Of a stretch of 29,033 nt of DNA, positions 9,316-17,157 are shown piece by piece; position 1 is the stretch's first letter, and every line of letters starts with the position of its first letter. Origin of the DNA: Pseudomonadota bacterium (lineage in GTDB: Bacteria > Desulfobacterota > Desulfobacteria > Desulfobacterales > Desulfobacteraceae); assembly GCA_018816605.1 (NCBI GenBank), contig JAHIVS010000621.1:1-29033 (forward strand). The letters run 5' to 3'. The position numbers and the translations under genes are program-made. Under the pieces are notes generated by a model that worked only from the letters and a program-made list of their open reading frames with translations, was not told the origin of the DNA and made no database searches.

Positions 9316-9998
9316 TTTTTTCTCAAAAAAGAGAGGGAAATATTTACGGCAAAGGCAATACCAATGAGGACAATGCCCAAAGCAATGCCGTCGGCAAACA
9401 GTCCCTTGTTGGTTTCAAGGGCAATGGCCGTGGTAATGGTTCTGGTGTGATATTTGATGTTCCCCCCCACCATCATGGAGATTCCCACTTCCGTCAGTAC
9501 CCGGCCATAGGCCGTAACCGCTGCTGCCAGCAGCCCGAACCGGACCTCCCACAGACAGGTGGCAATGATGTTTTTTTTGCCTGCTCCCAGGGAAACCAGG
9601 GTCAGCTTGAGTTCCGGGTCAATATTTTCCACAATGGAGGCGGTGATGGCCGTGATAATCGGGAAGGCAAGAATGGTCTGGCCGATGGCAATGCCGGTGA
9701 GGGTAAACAACAGCCCGAACTGGCCCAAAGGACCCTGGCTTGAGATAAAGGCATAGACCAGAAGGCCGACAGAAACCGTGGGAAGGGCCAGGAGGGTGTC
9801 CAGAACAGTTCGAAGGGGTCTTTTCCATCTGAAATCAAAGTATCCCAGAAGGAAACCGCAGGGCAGACCTGCTCCAAGGCTGATCAGCATGGAGCAGGTG
9901 GAGGCCTTGAGTGTTGCAGAAATGGCTGTCCAGGTTGACGGGTCAAAGTGTATCAGCAGCTCAATGGCCCGGATAAAGCCTGCGACGATAAAATCCAT
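9312..9998 (-). CDS. tupB: Tungstate ABC transporter, permease
   Basis: The inner-membrane channel subunit of the tungstate importer, 228 residues, the usual TupB length. About five or six hydrophobic segments are visible (for example MLISLGAGLPCGFLLGYF, LLALPTVSVGLLVYAFI, GIALGIVLIGIAFAVNISL). The EAA-type loop that contacts the ATPase is in LVSLGAGKKNIIATCLWEVR, and TEVGISMMVGGNIK is typical of the TupB group. It starts 12 bases after the tupA stop and overlaps tupC by 4 bases, so the three genes are one transcription unit. It forms a homodimer in this class of importer (family knowledge). Confidence 0.92.
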   Translation of the reverse strand: MDFIVAGFIRAIELLIHFDPSTWTAISATLKASTCSMLISLGAGLPCGFLLGYFDFRWKRPLRTVLDTLLALPTVSVGLLVYAFISSQGPLGQFGLLFTLTGIAIGQTILAFPIITAITASIVENIDPELKLTLVSLGAGKKNIIATCLWEVRFGLLAAAVTAYGRVLTEVGISMMVGGNIKYHTRTITTAIALETNKGLFADGIALGIVLIGIAFAVNISLSFLRKK

Positions 9999-10010
9999 AA
10001 AAACCTTGTG

Positions 10011-10841
10011 CTAGCGGGCATTGGGAATAAATAATTTTTGACCCAGCAGCCTGAAATCACCGATGCGTTTCTGGCCGGCTTCCGATGCCATCCAGTCGGA
10101 AAATTGAATGGCAAGATCTATTTTTGCCTTGGGACAATTGTCCGGGTTCAGGGTCACCACGCTATACGGGTTCAAGAGGATTTCATCCCCCTCCACCAAA
10201 ACCTTCAAGGGCGCATTGCCGCCTTTGGTGTCCTGGTATTTGATATAGGTGCCCCGGTCTGTCATGGTATAACCGGATCGCTCCTGGGCCACATTGATGG
10301 TGGCCAGCATGCCCTGGCCGGTCTGGATATACCAGGCCTCTTGGTCCGGCAAAGCAATTGCGGCATCCTTCCACAGCTGCTGCTCCTTTTTGTGGGTGCC
10401 CGAATCATCCCCCCGGCTCATGAAGGAGGCCGGCAGGTTTTTGATGGCGGCAAGGGCATCTGGAATGCTTTTCCCCTTTATGCCGGCAGGATCTGATTCC
10501 GGTCCGATGATCACAAAATCATTGTACATGATTTCCCGCCGGTCTTTGCCATATCCTTTTTCAATAAAGGCTTTTTCAGCTGCAGGGGCATGGACCAGCA
10601 GCACATCCACGTCACAGTTTTCACCCAGTTTCAATGCCTTGCCTGTTCCTGTGGCAGTCCATTTGAGGGTGATGCCGGTTTCTTTTTCAAAATGGGGGAT
10701 CAGGTACTCGAGAAGACCTGTGTTGTCGGTGCTGGTCGTTGTGGCCATCATCAGGCTTTTTTCACTTGCCGGGGAGATGGGTGTCCAGGCCAGCAGGACT
10801 GCCATGGCCAGAAAAACGGATATTACTTTTTTGGGGCGCAT
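10011..10841 (-). CDS. tupA: Tungstate-binding periplasmic protein
   Basis: 276 residues with a clear signal peptide (MRPKKVISVFLAMAVLLAW, probable cleavage after the Ser-Pro-Ala near residue 25). The mature protein begins with the TupA hallmark ATTTSTDNTGLLEYL, whose Ser/Thr residues are implicated in oxyanion binding in this family. Further family features are GTGKALKLGENCDVDVLLVH, NDFVIIGPESDPAG and SRGDDSGTHKKEQ. TupA proteins generally bind tungstate with far higher affinity than molybdate, which separates them from ModA and WtpA. The sequence fits TupA rather than ModA because of the TTTSTDNTGLL and DDSGTHKKE blocks. Ribosome site TAGGAG precedes the ATG. Tungsten supply is relevant because a tungsten-dependent BamB is encoded in the same window. 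Confidence 0.93.
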   Translation of the reverse strand: MRPKKVISVFLAMAVLLAWTPISPASEKSLMMATTTSTDNTGLLEYLIPHFEKETGITLKWTATGTGKALKLGENCDVDVLLVHAPAAEKAFIEKGYGKDRREIMYNDFVIIGPESDPAGIKGKSIPDALAAIKNLPASFMSRGDDSGTHKKEQQLWKDAAIALPDQEAWYIQTGQGMLATINVAQERSGYTMTDRGTYIKYQDTKGGNAPLKVLVEGDEILLNPYSVVTLNPDNCPKAKIDLAIQFSDWMASEAGQKRIGDFRLLGQKLFIPNAR

Positions 10842-10885
10842 TTGGAAAGATCTCCTATAGGATTTGGGTCGATTCTATGGGGGAT

Positions 10886-10914
10886 GGGATATGCTAATTT
10901 TGGAGCTCTGTCAA
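10886..10914 (-). promoter_or_regulatory. Probable sigma-70 promoter of tupABC
   Basis: On the minus strand, TTGACA (10909-10914) is followed after 17 bases by TATCCC (10886-10891). The -35 box is perfect and the -10 box is weak. The distance to the tupA start is about 45 bases, too short for a Moco/Tuco-type riboswitch. I could not identify a ModE-like or TunR-like operator with confidence. Confidence 0.45.
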
Positions 10915-10979
10915 GAAAAAGCAGGTATCCGCCATTCTGAACGGGAAATAGTAACCAATGCCTACCAATAATGACAGAT

Positions 10980-11228
10980 TTATCTGTCTTTTAGAAAAAG
11001 GCCATGGTATTCCTCTTCGGAAATATGTTTTTTCAAATGCCCGTTGACAAACAAATAGATCTCTTCAAGTTCTTTGTCTGAAAGTCTGGGAACCAAGGTT
11101 TCCATAAACCGGTCTTCTGAAAATTTCTGCAGGTAAAACATGATGGTTTCCTCATCGGTTTTCCGGTCCATGCCAAAGGCACCCAGTCCCTTGTATTCAT
11201 GGATAAAATTGTGTGTTTCATTTTTCAT
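10980..11228 (-). CDS. Small conserved-looking cytoplasmic protein, function unknown
   Basis: 82 residues, not recognised as a named family. It is soluble and charged, with no signal peptide or membrane segment and no cysteine. The second half is predicted helical (ETIMFYLQKFSEDRFMETLV; LSDKELEEIYLFVNGHLKKH). The gene starts 56 bases after the small cysteine-rich gene on the same strand, so the two are likely cotranscribed, and it ends 66 bases before the tupA promoter region. No strong Shine-Dalgarno sequence is seen directly ahead of ATG 11228. An in-frame alternative start could exist, but the next internal Met lies at residue 20. Coding character (codon pattern and amphipathic helices) makes it a probable gene. 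Confidence 0.6.
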   Translation of the reverse strand: MKNETHNFIHEYKGLGAFGMDRKTDEETIMFYLQKFSEDRFMETLVPRLSDKELEEIYLFVNGHLKKHISEEEYHGLFLKDR

Positions 11229-11284
11229 AATTTTTTTGGCCCTTAGTTTTCGGAAAATGGTTATGGTGTGTCCTGTCTGTCATG

Positions 11285-11485
11285 TCATGATTTTGCATAA
11301 AGAGGTGGGGATTCAAAATCCGGGGCCGTCCCTTTTTCCGTGATAAAATGGATGGCGCAGGCGGATCTGTGTTTGCAGTATAACTTGGGATCCTTGCAGC
11401 GCAGGCATTCCCTGCATTGATATATGTCATATTTTGCACATCGGTAACTGGTTTCCCGTGAAGGATGCTTTTTGCATTTGCCCAT
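11285..11485 (-). CDS. Small cysteine/histidine-rich probable zinc-binding protein
   Basis: 66 residues. The first 47 hold an ordered set of likely metal ligands: C4, H7, C16, C24, C27, C30, C37, H39 and C43, with spacing such as YQCRECLRCKDPKLYC. This is suited to one or two Zn sites, loosely like B-box or other treble-clef fingers. I recall similar short proteins in Desulfobacterota but cannot name a function. A good ribosome site (AGGAG, 6 bases before the ATG on the minus strand) supports the start at 11485. It is the first gene of a two-gene unit with the 82-residue protein downstream. Confidence 0.7.
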   Translation of the reverse strand: MGKCKKHPSRETSYRCAKYDIYQCRECLRCKDPKLYCKHRSACAIHFITEKGTAPDFESPPLYAKS

Positions 11486-11840
11486 GTTGTCTCCTGTGGG
11501 GTCTGTAAGTTATGGTTCAATATTGGGCGGCTTTTTAGTTTTGTCAATATTTCCGGCAGGGCCTGTCCTCTAAATTTGATGGGAACTCTTTACGACGGTG
11601 CCGGCTATGTCCGCCGCACAAAAAAAATATTTTTTTGGAACAGGCGTGCTGAAACAATCCGGCGGGGTATTGAAAATCACCAGGCTGGAAAAAAGGTTTG
11701 CGCGTGCATTAAAAAAAAGACCGCCGGAAAGGGGTTCCCCCGGAACCTTGAATTGGTGGTTTACAAGAAAAGATAAATTCTTTATACTTTCGGGAACTGC
11801 GAAATTTCCTCTAAAAGTATTCATTTAAACGGGAGTCTCC
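11486..11840. other. Intergenic region between a divergent pair
   Basis: About 355 bases between the cysteine-rich gene (-) and the HPt gene (+). Frames in this stretch have low-complexity Lys/Arg-rich translations and no ribosome site, so I call no gene. It holds the promoter at 11760-11788 and a short palindrome, GGTTCC-CCC-GGAACC at 11733-11747, just upstream of that promoter, which could be an operator. Confidence 0.4.
11760..11788 (+). promoter_or_regulatory. Sigma-70 promoter of the HPt/PP2C/ATPase module
   Basis: TTTACA (11760-11765), a spacer of 17 bases and TATACT (11783-11788) form a good housekeeping promoter. It lies 53 bases ahead of the HPt start codon and 12 bases downstream of the GGTTCC/GGAACC palindrome. 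Confidence 0.6.
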
Positions 11841-12149
11841 ATGGATTATAAATACCTTGCATCCAAGATTGGCATTGATGAAGAAGAGTTTATGGAGCTG
11901 GCCGAACTTTTTATTACCACCACCCTGTCGGACCTGGACAAAATCAAACAAGGTGTTTCCAAAAATCGTCCGGTGGATGCGGCTACAGCCGCCCATTCCA
12001 TTAAAGGTGCTGCCGGGAACATGGGGTTTGATGCCATCTTTGTCCTTGCAAAAAAAATGGAGCTTGAGGCAAAAGCAGGCTGTCTTGATAATTTCGATGC
12101 CCATATCAAGGATCTTGAAACCCAGGTAAAGGCGATTACAACCAAATGA
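11841..12149 (+). CDS. HPt-domain phosphotransfer protein
   Basis: 102 residues, made up of a single histidine-phosphotransfer four-helix domain. The phosphorylatable histidine is H52 in AAHSIKGAAGNMGF, the canonical HPt motif (H-x-x-K-G-x-x-x-x-x-G). No kinase or other domain is attached. It starts the module with RBS GGGAG (11831-11835) and is followed after 24 bases by a receiver-phosphatase gene whose receiver domain is its most likely partner. It would take a phosphoryl group from an unlinked hybrid kinase and pass it to Asp57 of the neighbour. The family call is clear; the partner is inferred from adjacency. Confidence 0.9.
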   Translation: MDYKYLASKIGIDEEEFMELAELFITTTLSDLDKIKQGVSKNRPVDAATAAHSIKGAAGNMGFDAIFVLAKKMELEAKAGCLDNFDAHIKDLETQVKAITTK

Positions 12150-12173
12150 CATCAGTTTAACAGAGGCATAAAA

Positions 12174-13295
12174 ATGGGAGCCAAACAGCCCTACACGGTT
12201 CTGGCAGTGGATGATCACCCCCTGAACTTAAAACTCATTGAAAAAGCATTGTCCAAGGAAGGATATCAGATATTCAGTGCAGACAACGGCCCTGACGCCA
12301 GAGCCATTGCCCTGGAAAAACTGCCTGATTTGATATTGCTGGATATTGAAATGCCCGGGGAGAACGGGTTTGATGTGATCCAAAAACTCAAGGAAGATGC
12401 TGCCACCAATGCCATTCCTGTGATCTTTCTGACCGGTGTCAGTGAGGTGGATGCCAAATTGAGAGGGTTTGAACTGGGGGCGGTTGACTATATTACAAAG
12501 CCCTTTCATCCTCTGGAGGTTTTGGCCCGGGTAAGGATTCATCTTAAATTGTCCATTGCCACCAATTCCTTGATCCAGGACCAGGCGGCAAAGCTCCGGC
12601 AGGTGACCAAGGCCCAGGTGGCCATGCTGCCCTTGCCGGAAGAAAATCCCCATGCCAGGTTCGGGGTCTATTACAAGGCGCTCCAGGAGGCGGGGGGTGA
12701 TTTTTACGACATCCTAAATATCTCAGACAATATTACCGGCTATTTTGTGGCAGACTCTTCGGGGCATGATATTGAAACCAGCTATATGACGGCATCGGTC
12801 AAAGCCCTGCTGGCCCAGAATTGCACCCCTGTGTATTCACCTGCCGAAAGCATGAAAATGATCAATGACGTGCTGGTGGAGATTCTGACCCAGGGCAAAT
12901 ACCTGACCGCCTGTTATATGCACATCAACAGGACCACCCTGAAACTGACCATTATCAATGCCGGCCACCCGCCCGTGGTCTGCCTTCCGGTTAAAGGGGA
13001 GCCCTTTCTGATTAAATCGGACGGAGATGTTCTGGGCATTTTTCCCGATGCTGCCTTTGGTATGACCCATATGGGTGTATCCAGAGGGGACCGGTTTTTT
13101 ATCTATTCGGACGGGCTTGTGGAATCGGCAGAGGATAAAATCACCTGGGCCACGGGGGCTGACAGTCTGTTGCCGGTTTATTCAAGCCTGCGGAATGTCT
13201 CGTATGCTGAGGCCCCCATGGAAATGATCAGCCAATTGTTCGGCAATAACTGCTGCCCCGAGGATGACATTGTTCTCATCTGTGTCGAGGTATAG
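12174..13295 (+). CDS. Response regulator with C-terminal PP2C (SpoIIE/RsbU-type) phosphatase
   Basis: 373 residues in two domains. Residues 7-125 are a receiver: acidic pocket D13-D14, phospho-acceptor D57 in LILLDIEMPGENG, Thr in FLTGV and Lys in ITKPF. Residues about 150-373 are a SpoIIE-type PP2C serine phosphatase, with metal-binding aspartates in GGDFYDI and FVADSSGHD, then NAGHPP and FFIYSDGLVES near the end. Proteins of this build dephosphorylate an anti-sigma-factor antagonist (STAS protein), releasing partner-switch control when the receiver is phosphorylated. The gene is followed after 4 bases by an RsbW-like ATPase, the expected opposing kinase. The STAS protein that both would act on is not in the window. 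Confidence 0.93.
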   Translation: MGAKQPYTVLAVDDHPLNLKLIEKALSKEGYQIFSADNGPDARAIALEKLPDLILLDIEMPGENGFDVIQKLKEDAATNAIPVIFLTGVSEVDAKLRGFELGAVDYITKPFHPLEVLARVRIHLKLSIATNSLIQDQAAKLRQVTKAQVAMLPLPEENPHARFGVYYKALQEAGGDFYDILNISDNITGYFVADSSGHDIETSYMTASVKALLAQNCTPVYSPAESMKMINDVLVEILTQGKYLTACYMHINRTTLKLTIINAGHPPVVCLPVKGEPFLIKSDGDVLGIFPDAAFGMTHMGVSRGDRFFIYSDGLVESAEDKITWATGADSLLPVYSSLRNVSYAEAPMEMISQLFGNNCCPEDDIVLICVEV

Positions 13296-13299
13296 GCAA

Positions 13300-13743
13300 A
13301 TGGAAAAAGAGACGGACATTTTTGAGGCGGTAGAATCCAATGACACCCTTCACATCCGGTTCTCTTCATTTATGGAATACATAGACGAGGCGTGCAGGGC
13401 TGTGACAAGGATGATAGAGTCCAAACAGCCCCAAGTGGTTCCCCATTTGTTTTCCATTAACCTTGTCCTGAGGGAAGGCTTGACCAATGCGGTTCGCCAC
13501 GGCAATAAAAACGATACAGATAAGATTGTGGACGTTCATCTTACCATTGACAAGGAAAAATCTATTTTCCTCACCATAACAGACCAGGGAGAGGGATTTG
13601 ACTGGAAAACCCAGCAGAGAGCAGCGTTGCCAGAGGATCAGGATCATGGCCGGGGAATCCATATCATGGAAACCTATTTTACCCGGTATTCCTATAATCC
13701 CAGAGGCAATATTTTATATCTGGAAAAAGAAATATCCGCTTAA
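13300..13743 (+). CDS. RsbW-like ATP-binding anti-sigma / serine kinase
   Basis: 147 residues from ATG 13300. An upstream in-frame ATG at 13264 would overlap the phosphatase gene by 32 bases and has no ribosome site, so I prefer 13300. The fold is the GHKL HATPase_c type: N-box LREGLTNAVRHGN, G1 box DQGEGFDW and G2-like GRGIHIMETYF. RsbW/SpoIIAB-type proteins bind and inhibit a sigma factor or other effector and phosphorylate a STAS antagonist on serine. Together with the preceding receiver-PP2C protein it makes a kinase/phosphatase pair. The target (sigma factor or other output) cannot be read from the sequence. Confidence 0.88.
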   Translation: MEKETDIFEAVESNDTLHIRFSSFMEYIDEACRAVTRMIESKQPQVVPHLFSINLVLREGLTNAVRHGNKNDTDKIVDVHLTIDKEKSIFLTITDQGEGFDWKTQQRAALPEDQDHGRGIHIMETYFTRYSYNPRGNILYLEKEISA

Positions 13744-13825
13744 ATTTAATCCGGCCATAATACAAATCTAACAGGATTCTAGTCAAGAACGGCTACAACC
13801 AATTGAAAACACCATTGGGTTTGAT

Positions 13826-13874
13826 GAACCAGGCGTATGATCCGCCTTGGGAGTTTTTCAGCAAAGCCTGGTTC
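13826..13874 (+). repeat. Inverted repeat between the partner-switch genes and phoU
   Basis: GAACCAGGC (13826-13834) and GCCTGGTTC (13866-13874) are perfect 9-base arms around a 31-base loop, followed by TGAAAATTTTT. It could be a weak terminator of the upstream module or a regulatory structure in the phoU leader. No Pho-box repeat was recognised. Confidence 0.4.
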
Positions 13875-13910
13875 TGAAAATTTTTGGATTACCAATTTGC
13901 GGGGGAAATA

Positions 13911-14558
13911 ATGACAAGCCATCTTGATCGGGCAATGCTTCGGATTAAAAAAGAGATTCTTTCTCTGGGAGCCATGGTGGAGGAACGGTTTAAACGGTCG
14001 GTGAGGGCGGTTCAGGCAGAGGATCTGGAGCTGGCGCAGTTTATCATTGATACGGATTATAAAGTGGATGAACGGGAAATAGAGATAGAAGAGGAATGTC
14101 TAAAGATCCTTGCCTTGTATCAGCCTGTTGCTGCGGATTTGCGCCTGATTGTGGTCGTGATCAAGATCAACAATGACCTGGAACGGATTGCCGATTATGC
14201 CGTTAATATTGCCAGGCGGTACAAAATTTCTTCTTATAATTCCAGCAAGTTCAAATACGACTACACGGCCATGGGAGACCTTGCGGCAAAAATGTTGAAG
14301 CTGAGCCTGGATGCCCTGGTCCGAATGGATGTGGACATGGCCTATCGGGTGCGGGAAATGGATGCAAAGGTCAATGTCATGCGAAATGATGCCTATGAGA
14401 TCATGAAAACCGATATTCAAAAACACCCGGAAATGGTGGAGGAAATCATCAATATGTATTTGATTTCACGACACATAGAGCGGGTCGGGGACCATACCAC
14501 CAACATTGCAGAAGAGGTGATTTATCTGATCGAAGGAGAAATCATCCGTCATACCTAA
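13911..14558 (+). CDS. phoU: Phosphate signalling complex regulator PhoU
   Basis: 215 residues from the ATG at 13911, which has a GGGGG ribosome site 6 bases ahead. An upstream TTG at 13884 is less likely. It consists of two PhoU three-helix repeats. The first carries DYKVDEREIEIEEECLKILAL and ADLRLIVVVIKINNDLERIADYAVNIA; the second carries MDAKVNVMRNDAYEIM and ISRHIERVGDHTTNIAEEVIYL. The E/D-R-x-x-D metal-binding motifs occur in both halves. PhoU links Pst transporter status to the PhoR kinase and silences it when phosphate is plentiful. It is followed by phoB and phoR; the pst transporter genes that usually neighbour it are not in the window. Confidence 0.95.
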   Translation: MTSHLDRAMLRIKKEILSLGAMVEERFKRSVRAVQAEDLELAQFIIDTDYKVDEREIEIEEECLKILALYQPVAADLRLIVVVIKINNDLERIADYAVNIARRYKISSYNSSKFKYDYTAMGDLAAKMLKLSLDALVRMDVDMAYRVREMDAKVNVMRNDAYEIMKTDIQKHPEMVEEIINMYLISRHIERVGDHTTNIAEEVIYLIEGEIIRHT

Positions 14559-14623
14559 AACCCCTGGTTTGGGGTGCGTCGACACCTGTTCCGGGGAAAA
14601 ATCATACAATACGGGAAAATAGA

Positions 14624-15316
14624 ATGTCCAGGGAAACCATACTGATTGTAGAGGATGAAGAAGATATCATTGAACTGATAAAATACAATCTCAAAAACGA
14701 GGGCTATACCATTCTCACCGCCATGACCGGTGAGGCCGCCATTAAGACCGCCAAACACTCCCGGCCGGATCTAATTGTTCTGGATCTCATGCTGCCGGGA
14801 ATTGACGGGCTTGAAGTGACGCGGTATTTAAAAAAAAATGACGATACCATGGATATCCCCATTGTCATGGTTACGGCCAAGGGGGAAGAATCCGATGTCG
14901 TGACAGGCCTGGAACTTGGGGCCAATGATTATCTGTCCAAGCCCTTTAGTCCCAGGGAGCTTATCGCAAGAATCCGGGCCATTTTAAGGAGACGGCAGAA
15001 GGCAATTCCCGGAGAACCTCCCCGTATCAAGCAGGAAGGGGACATGATGATTGACCGGGGCAAGCATGTGGTGACCATCGAAAACCAGGTTATCGACCTG
15101 ACCCTGTCCGAGTTTGATCTGCTCTCTTTCCTGGCAGACAAAAAAGGATGGGTTTTCACCCGGGGGCAGATTGTGGATGCCATCCATGGCGAGAATTATG
15201 CGGTAACAGAAAGAAGCATTGATGTGATCATTGTGGGTTTGCGCAAAAAATTAAAACACTATTCCTCCCATATTGAAACCGTAAGAGGGGTTGGGTATCG
15301 GTTTAAAGAATCTTAA
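14624..15316 (+). CDS. phoB: Phosphate regulon response regulator PhoB
   Basis: 230 residues with an N-terminal receiver and a C-terminal OmpR/PhoB winged helix. The receiver has the acidic pocket E10-D11-E12, phospho-acceptor D54 in LIVLDLMLPGIDG, switch Thr in VMVTAKGEE and Lys in YLSKPFSPREL. The DNA-binding domain shows LTLSEFDLLSFLADKKGWVF and the recognition-helix region ERSIDVIIVGLRKKL with the closing IETVRGVGYRF. Within this group, position between phoU and phoR supports PhoB over other OmpR-type regulators. It starts 65 bases after phoU and ends 19 bases before phoR. Target genes (pho boxes) were not seen in the window. Confidence 0.93.
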   Translation: MSRETILIVEDEEDIIELIKYNLKNEGYTILTAMTGEAAIKTAKHSRPDLIVLDLMLPGIDGLEVTRYLKKNDDTMDIPIVMVTAKGEESDVVTGLELGANDYLSKPFSPRELIARIRAILRRRQKAIPGEPPRIKQEGDMMIDRGKHVVTIENQVIDLTLSEFDLLSFLADKKGWVFTRGQIVDAIHGENYAVTERSIDVIIVGLRKKLKHYSSHIETVRGVGYRFKES

Positions 15317-15335
15317 TTGAAAGTCTGTTTGAAGT

Positions 15336-17123
15336 ATGATTAAAAAACGAAAGCTCATCTGGCAGATATTCCCTTCTTTTCTGGTCATCATCCTTTTGTC
15401 ACTTACCGTGGTGACCTGGTATTCCACCCGGCATTTCAAGGATTTTTTCCTTGCGAATTCGGAAAAAGAATTGACCATCCAGGCAAAACTGCTCCAAAAC
15501 AAGTTCGCCCAATTCCTTGGGGGGGAAAGGGAGCAGATCCCGGAGATTGATAAGCTGTGCAAAAAAATCGGAGAAACCATCCAGACCAGGGTTACCATTA
15601 TCCTGCCTTCGGGTGCGGTGGTGGGGGATTCCTTCGGCCGGGTTGAGACCATGGAAAATCACCTGGCCCGCCCTGAAATACAGGAAGCCCTTAAGGGGAA
15701 CAAGGGAATCTCGGTACGCTACAGCGCAACCCTGGATCAGAACATGATGTATATTGCCCTGCCCGTGATCCCGGAGAACCGGAAAAATCAGGTGATTGCC
15801 GTGGTCAGGACGGCGGTTTCCATATCCGACATTGACAACAAAATTATTGCGGTGCGGAATAATATCCTGGTGACCCTTATCCTTACCCTTATTGCCGCTG
15901 CCATTGCCAGTTTCTATGTGGCAAGACAGATAACCCAACCCATGGAGGAAATGAAAAACGGGGCCATTGCGTTTGCCAAGGGGAATCTGGACAATCGGCT
16001 GGCTGTCCCGGACACGGAAGAATTATCGCAATTGGCAAGGGCCATGAACACAATGGCCATAAATCTGGATGAAAAAATTCTGGACTTCAAGAACCGGAGC
16101 CTGGAGCTTGAGGCGGTCCATGCCAGCATGCAGGAAGGGGTGATCGCCATTGACAACCATGAGCAGATTATTACCATCAATGCGGCGGCGGCCAGAATTT
16201 TTGATTTTCCCGCTCACACCCTTAAGAAAAAAAATATTCTGGAGGTGGCCAGAAATTATAAGCTCCAGACCTTTATCCAGAGGGCATTGTCCACCCATGA
16301 GCCGGTCGAGGATGATATTTTAATTGAGCGGGACGAGGCCTATCTGCTGAATATCCACTCAACGGCCCTTTACGATGCCCAGGAAAAACGAATGGGGACC
16401 TTGATTATCTTCCATGACATTACCCGTATCCGTCGTCTTGAGCGGATGCACAAGGATTTTGCCGCCAACGTTTCCCATGAATTACAAACGCCCTTAACCA
16501 CCATCAAGGGGTTTATTGAAACCCTCCAGCAGATGCTGGAGGCCGGGGAAACCCAGAATCTGGAAGCGTTTTTAAAGATCATCGAAAAAAATGTCAACCG
16601 GATGGTGGCCCTGATCGATGACCTTCTGGCCCTGTCCCGTCTGGAAAGACTGGAAGGAACCGCCATTGCCTTTGAATCCCATCACCTGTCACCGCTTATC
16701 GAGGGAGCCGTTCATATCTGTCAGCCCCTGGCAGACACAAAAAACATCCAGATCACCCTTGATTGTCCTGAAACCATCACGGCCATGATAGACCCCATTC
16801 TAATGGAGCAGGCCCTTATCAATCTGGTGGACAATGCCCTTAAGTATAACCCGGACAAGACAAAGGTTGGCATTCATGTTTTTTCCCGGAAGGGGGGGGT
16901 GGTCATTGAGGTCCGGGATTCCGGAACCGGTATTGACAAGGAACATCTGCCCAAGATATTTAACCGGTTTTACCGGGTGGACAGGGGCAGAAGCCGCAAT
17001 GAAGGGGGGACGGGCCTGGGCCTTGCCATTGTCAAGCATATTGTCCAGTACCACAATGGTAAAATCGAAGTGGAAAGCCAAAGGGGCAGGGGCACCGGGT
17101 TTAAAATCAGTATTCCAGCCTGA
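15336..17123 (+). CDS. phoR: Phosphate regulon sensor kinase PhoR
   Basis: 595 residues. A membrane segment near residues 8-28 is followed by a roughly 140-residue extracytoplasmic sensor and a second segment (ILVTLILTLIAAAIASFYVA, about 175-194). Then come a HAMP region (ARQITQPMEEMKNGAIAFA) and a PAS domain (about 250-360; MQEGVIAIDNHEQIITINAA). The HisKA domain has phospho-acceptor H381 in NVSHELQTPLTTIKGF. The catalytic domain has N-box LVDNALKYN, DSGTGID and GGTGLGLAIVKHIV. The long extracytoplasmic part is the common PhoR layout of Gram-positive and delta-type bacteria, unlike the short E. coli form. It autophosphorylates and passes phosphate to PhoB Asp54. It closes the phoU-phoB-phoR unit. 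Confidence 0.93.
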   Translation: MIKKRKLIWQIFPSFLVIILLSLTVVTWYSTRHFKDFFLANSEKELTIQAKLLQNKFAQFLGGEREQIPEIDKLCKKIGETIQTRVTIILPSGAVVGDSFGRVETMENHLARPEIQEALKGNKGISVRYSATLDQNMMYIALPVIPENRKNQVIAVVRTAVSISDIDNKIIAVRNNILVTLILTLIAAAIASFYVARQITQPMEEMKNGAIAFAKGNLDNRLAVPDTEELSQLARAMNTMAINLDEKILDFKNRSLELEAVHASMQEGVIAIDNHEQIITINAAAARIFDFPAHTLKKKNILEVARNYKLQTFIQRALSTHEPVEDDILIERDEAYLLNIHSTALYDAQEKRMGTLIIFHDITRIRRLERMHKDFAANVSHELQTPLTTIKGFIETLQQMLEAGETQNLEAFLKIIEKNVNRMVALIDDLLALSRLERLEGTAIAFESHHLSPLIEGAVHICQPLADTKNIQITLDCPETITAMIDPILMEQALINLVDNALKYNPDKTKVGIHVFSRKGGVVIEVRDSGTGIDKEHLPKIFNRFYRVDRGRSRNEGGTGLGLAIVKHIVQYHNGKIEVESQRGRGTGFKISIPA

Positions 17124-17157
17124 CGGCTGACAGCCTCACTTGCCTGCCAGAAAGACA

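Noticed and set aside
10842..10910. Possible molybdenum/tungsten cofactor riboswitch before tupA
   Set aside because: The predicted leader is only about 40 bases, far too short for that RNA, and no stable multi-stem structure is visible.
11465..11776. A plus-strand frame of about 100 codons in the gap before the HPt gene
   Set aside because: The translation is Lys/Arg-rich and low complexity with no ribosome site. It begins inside the antisense of the Cys-rich gene, and the region carries a promoter instead.
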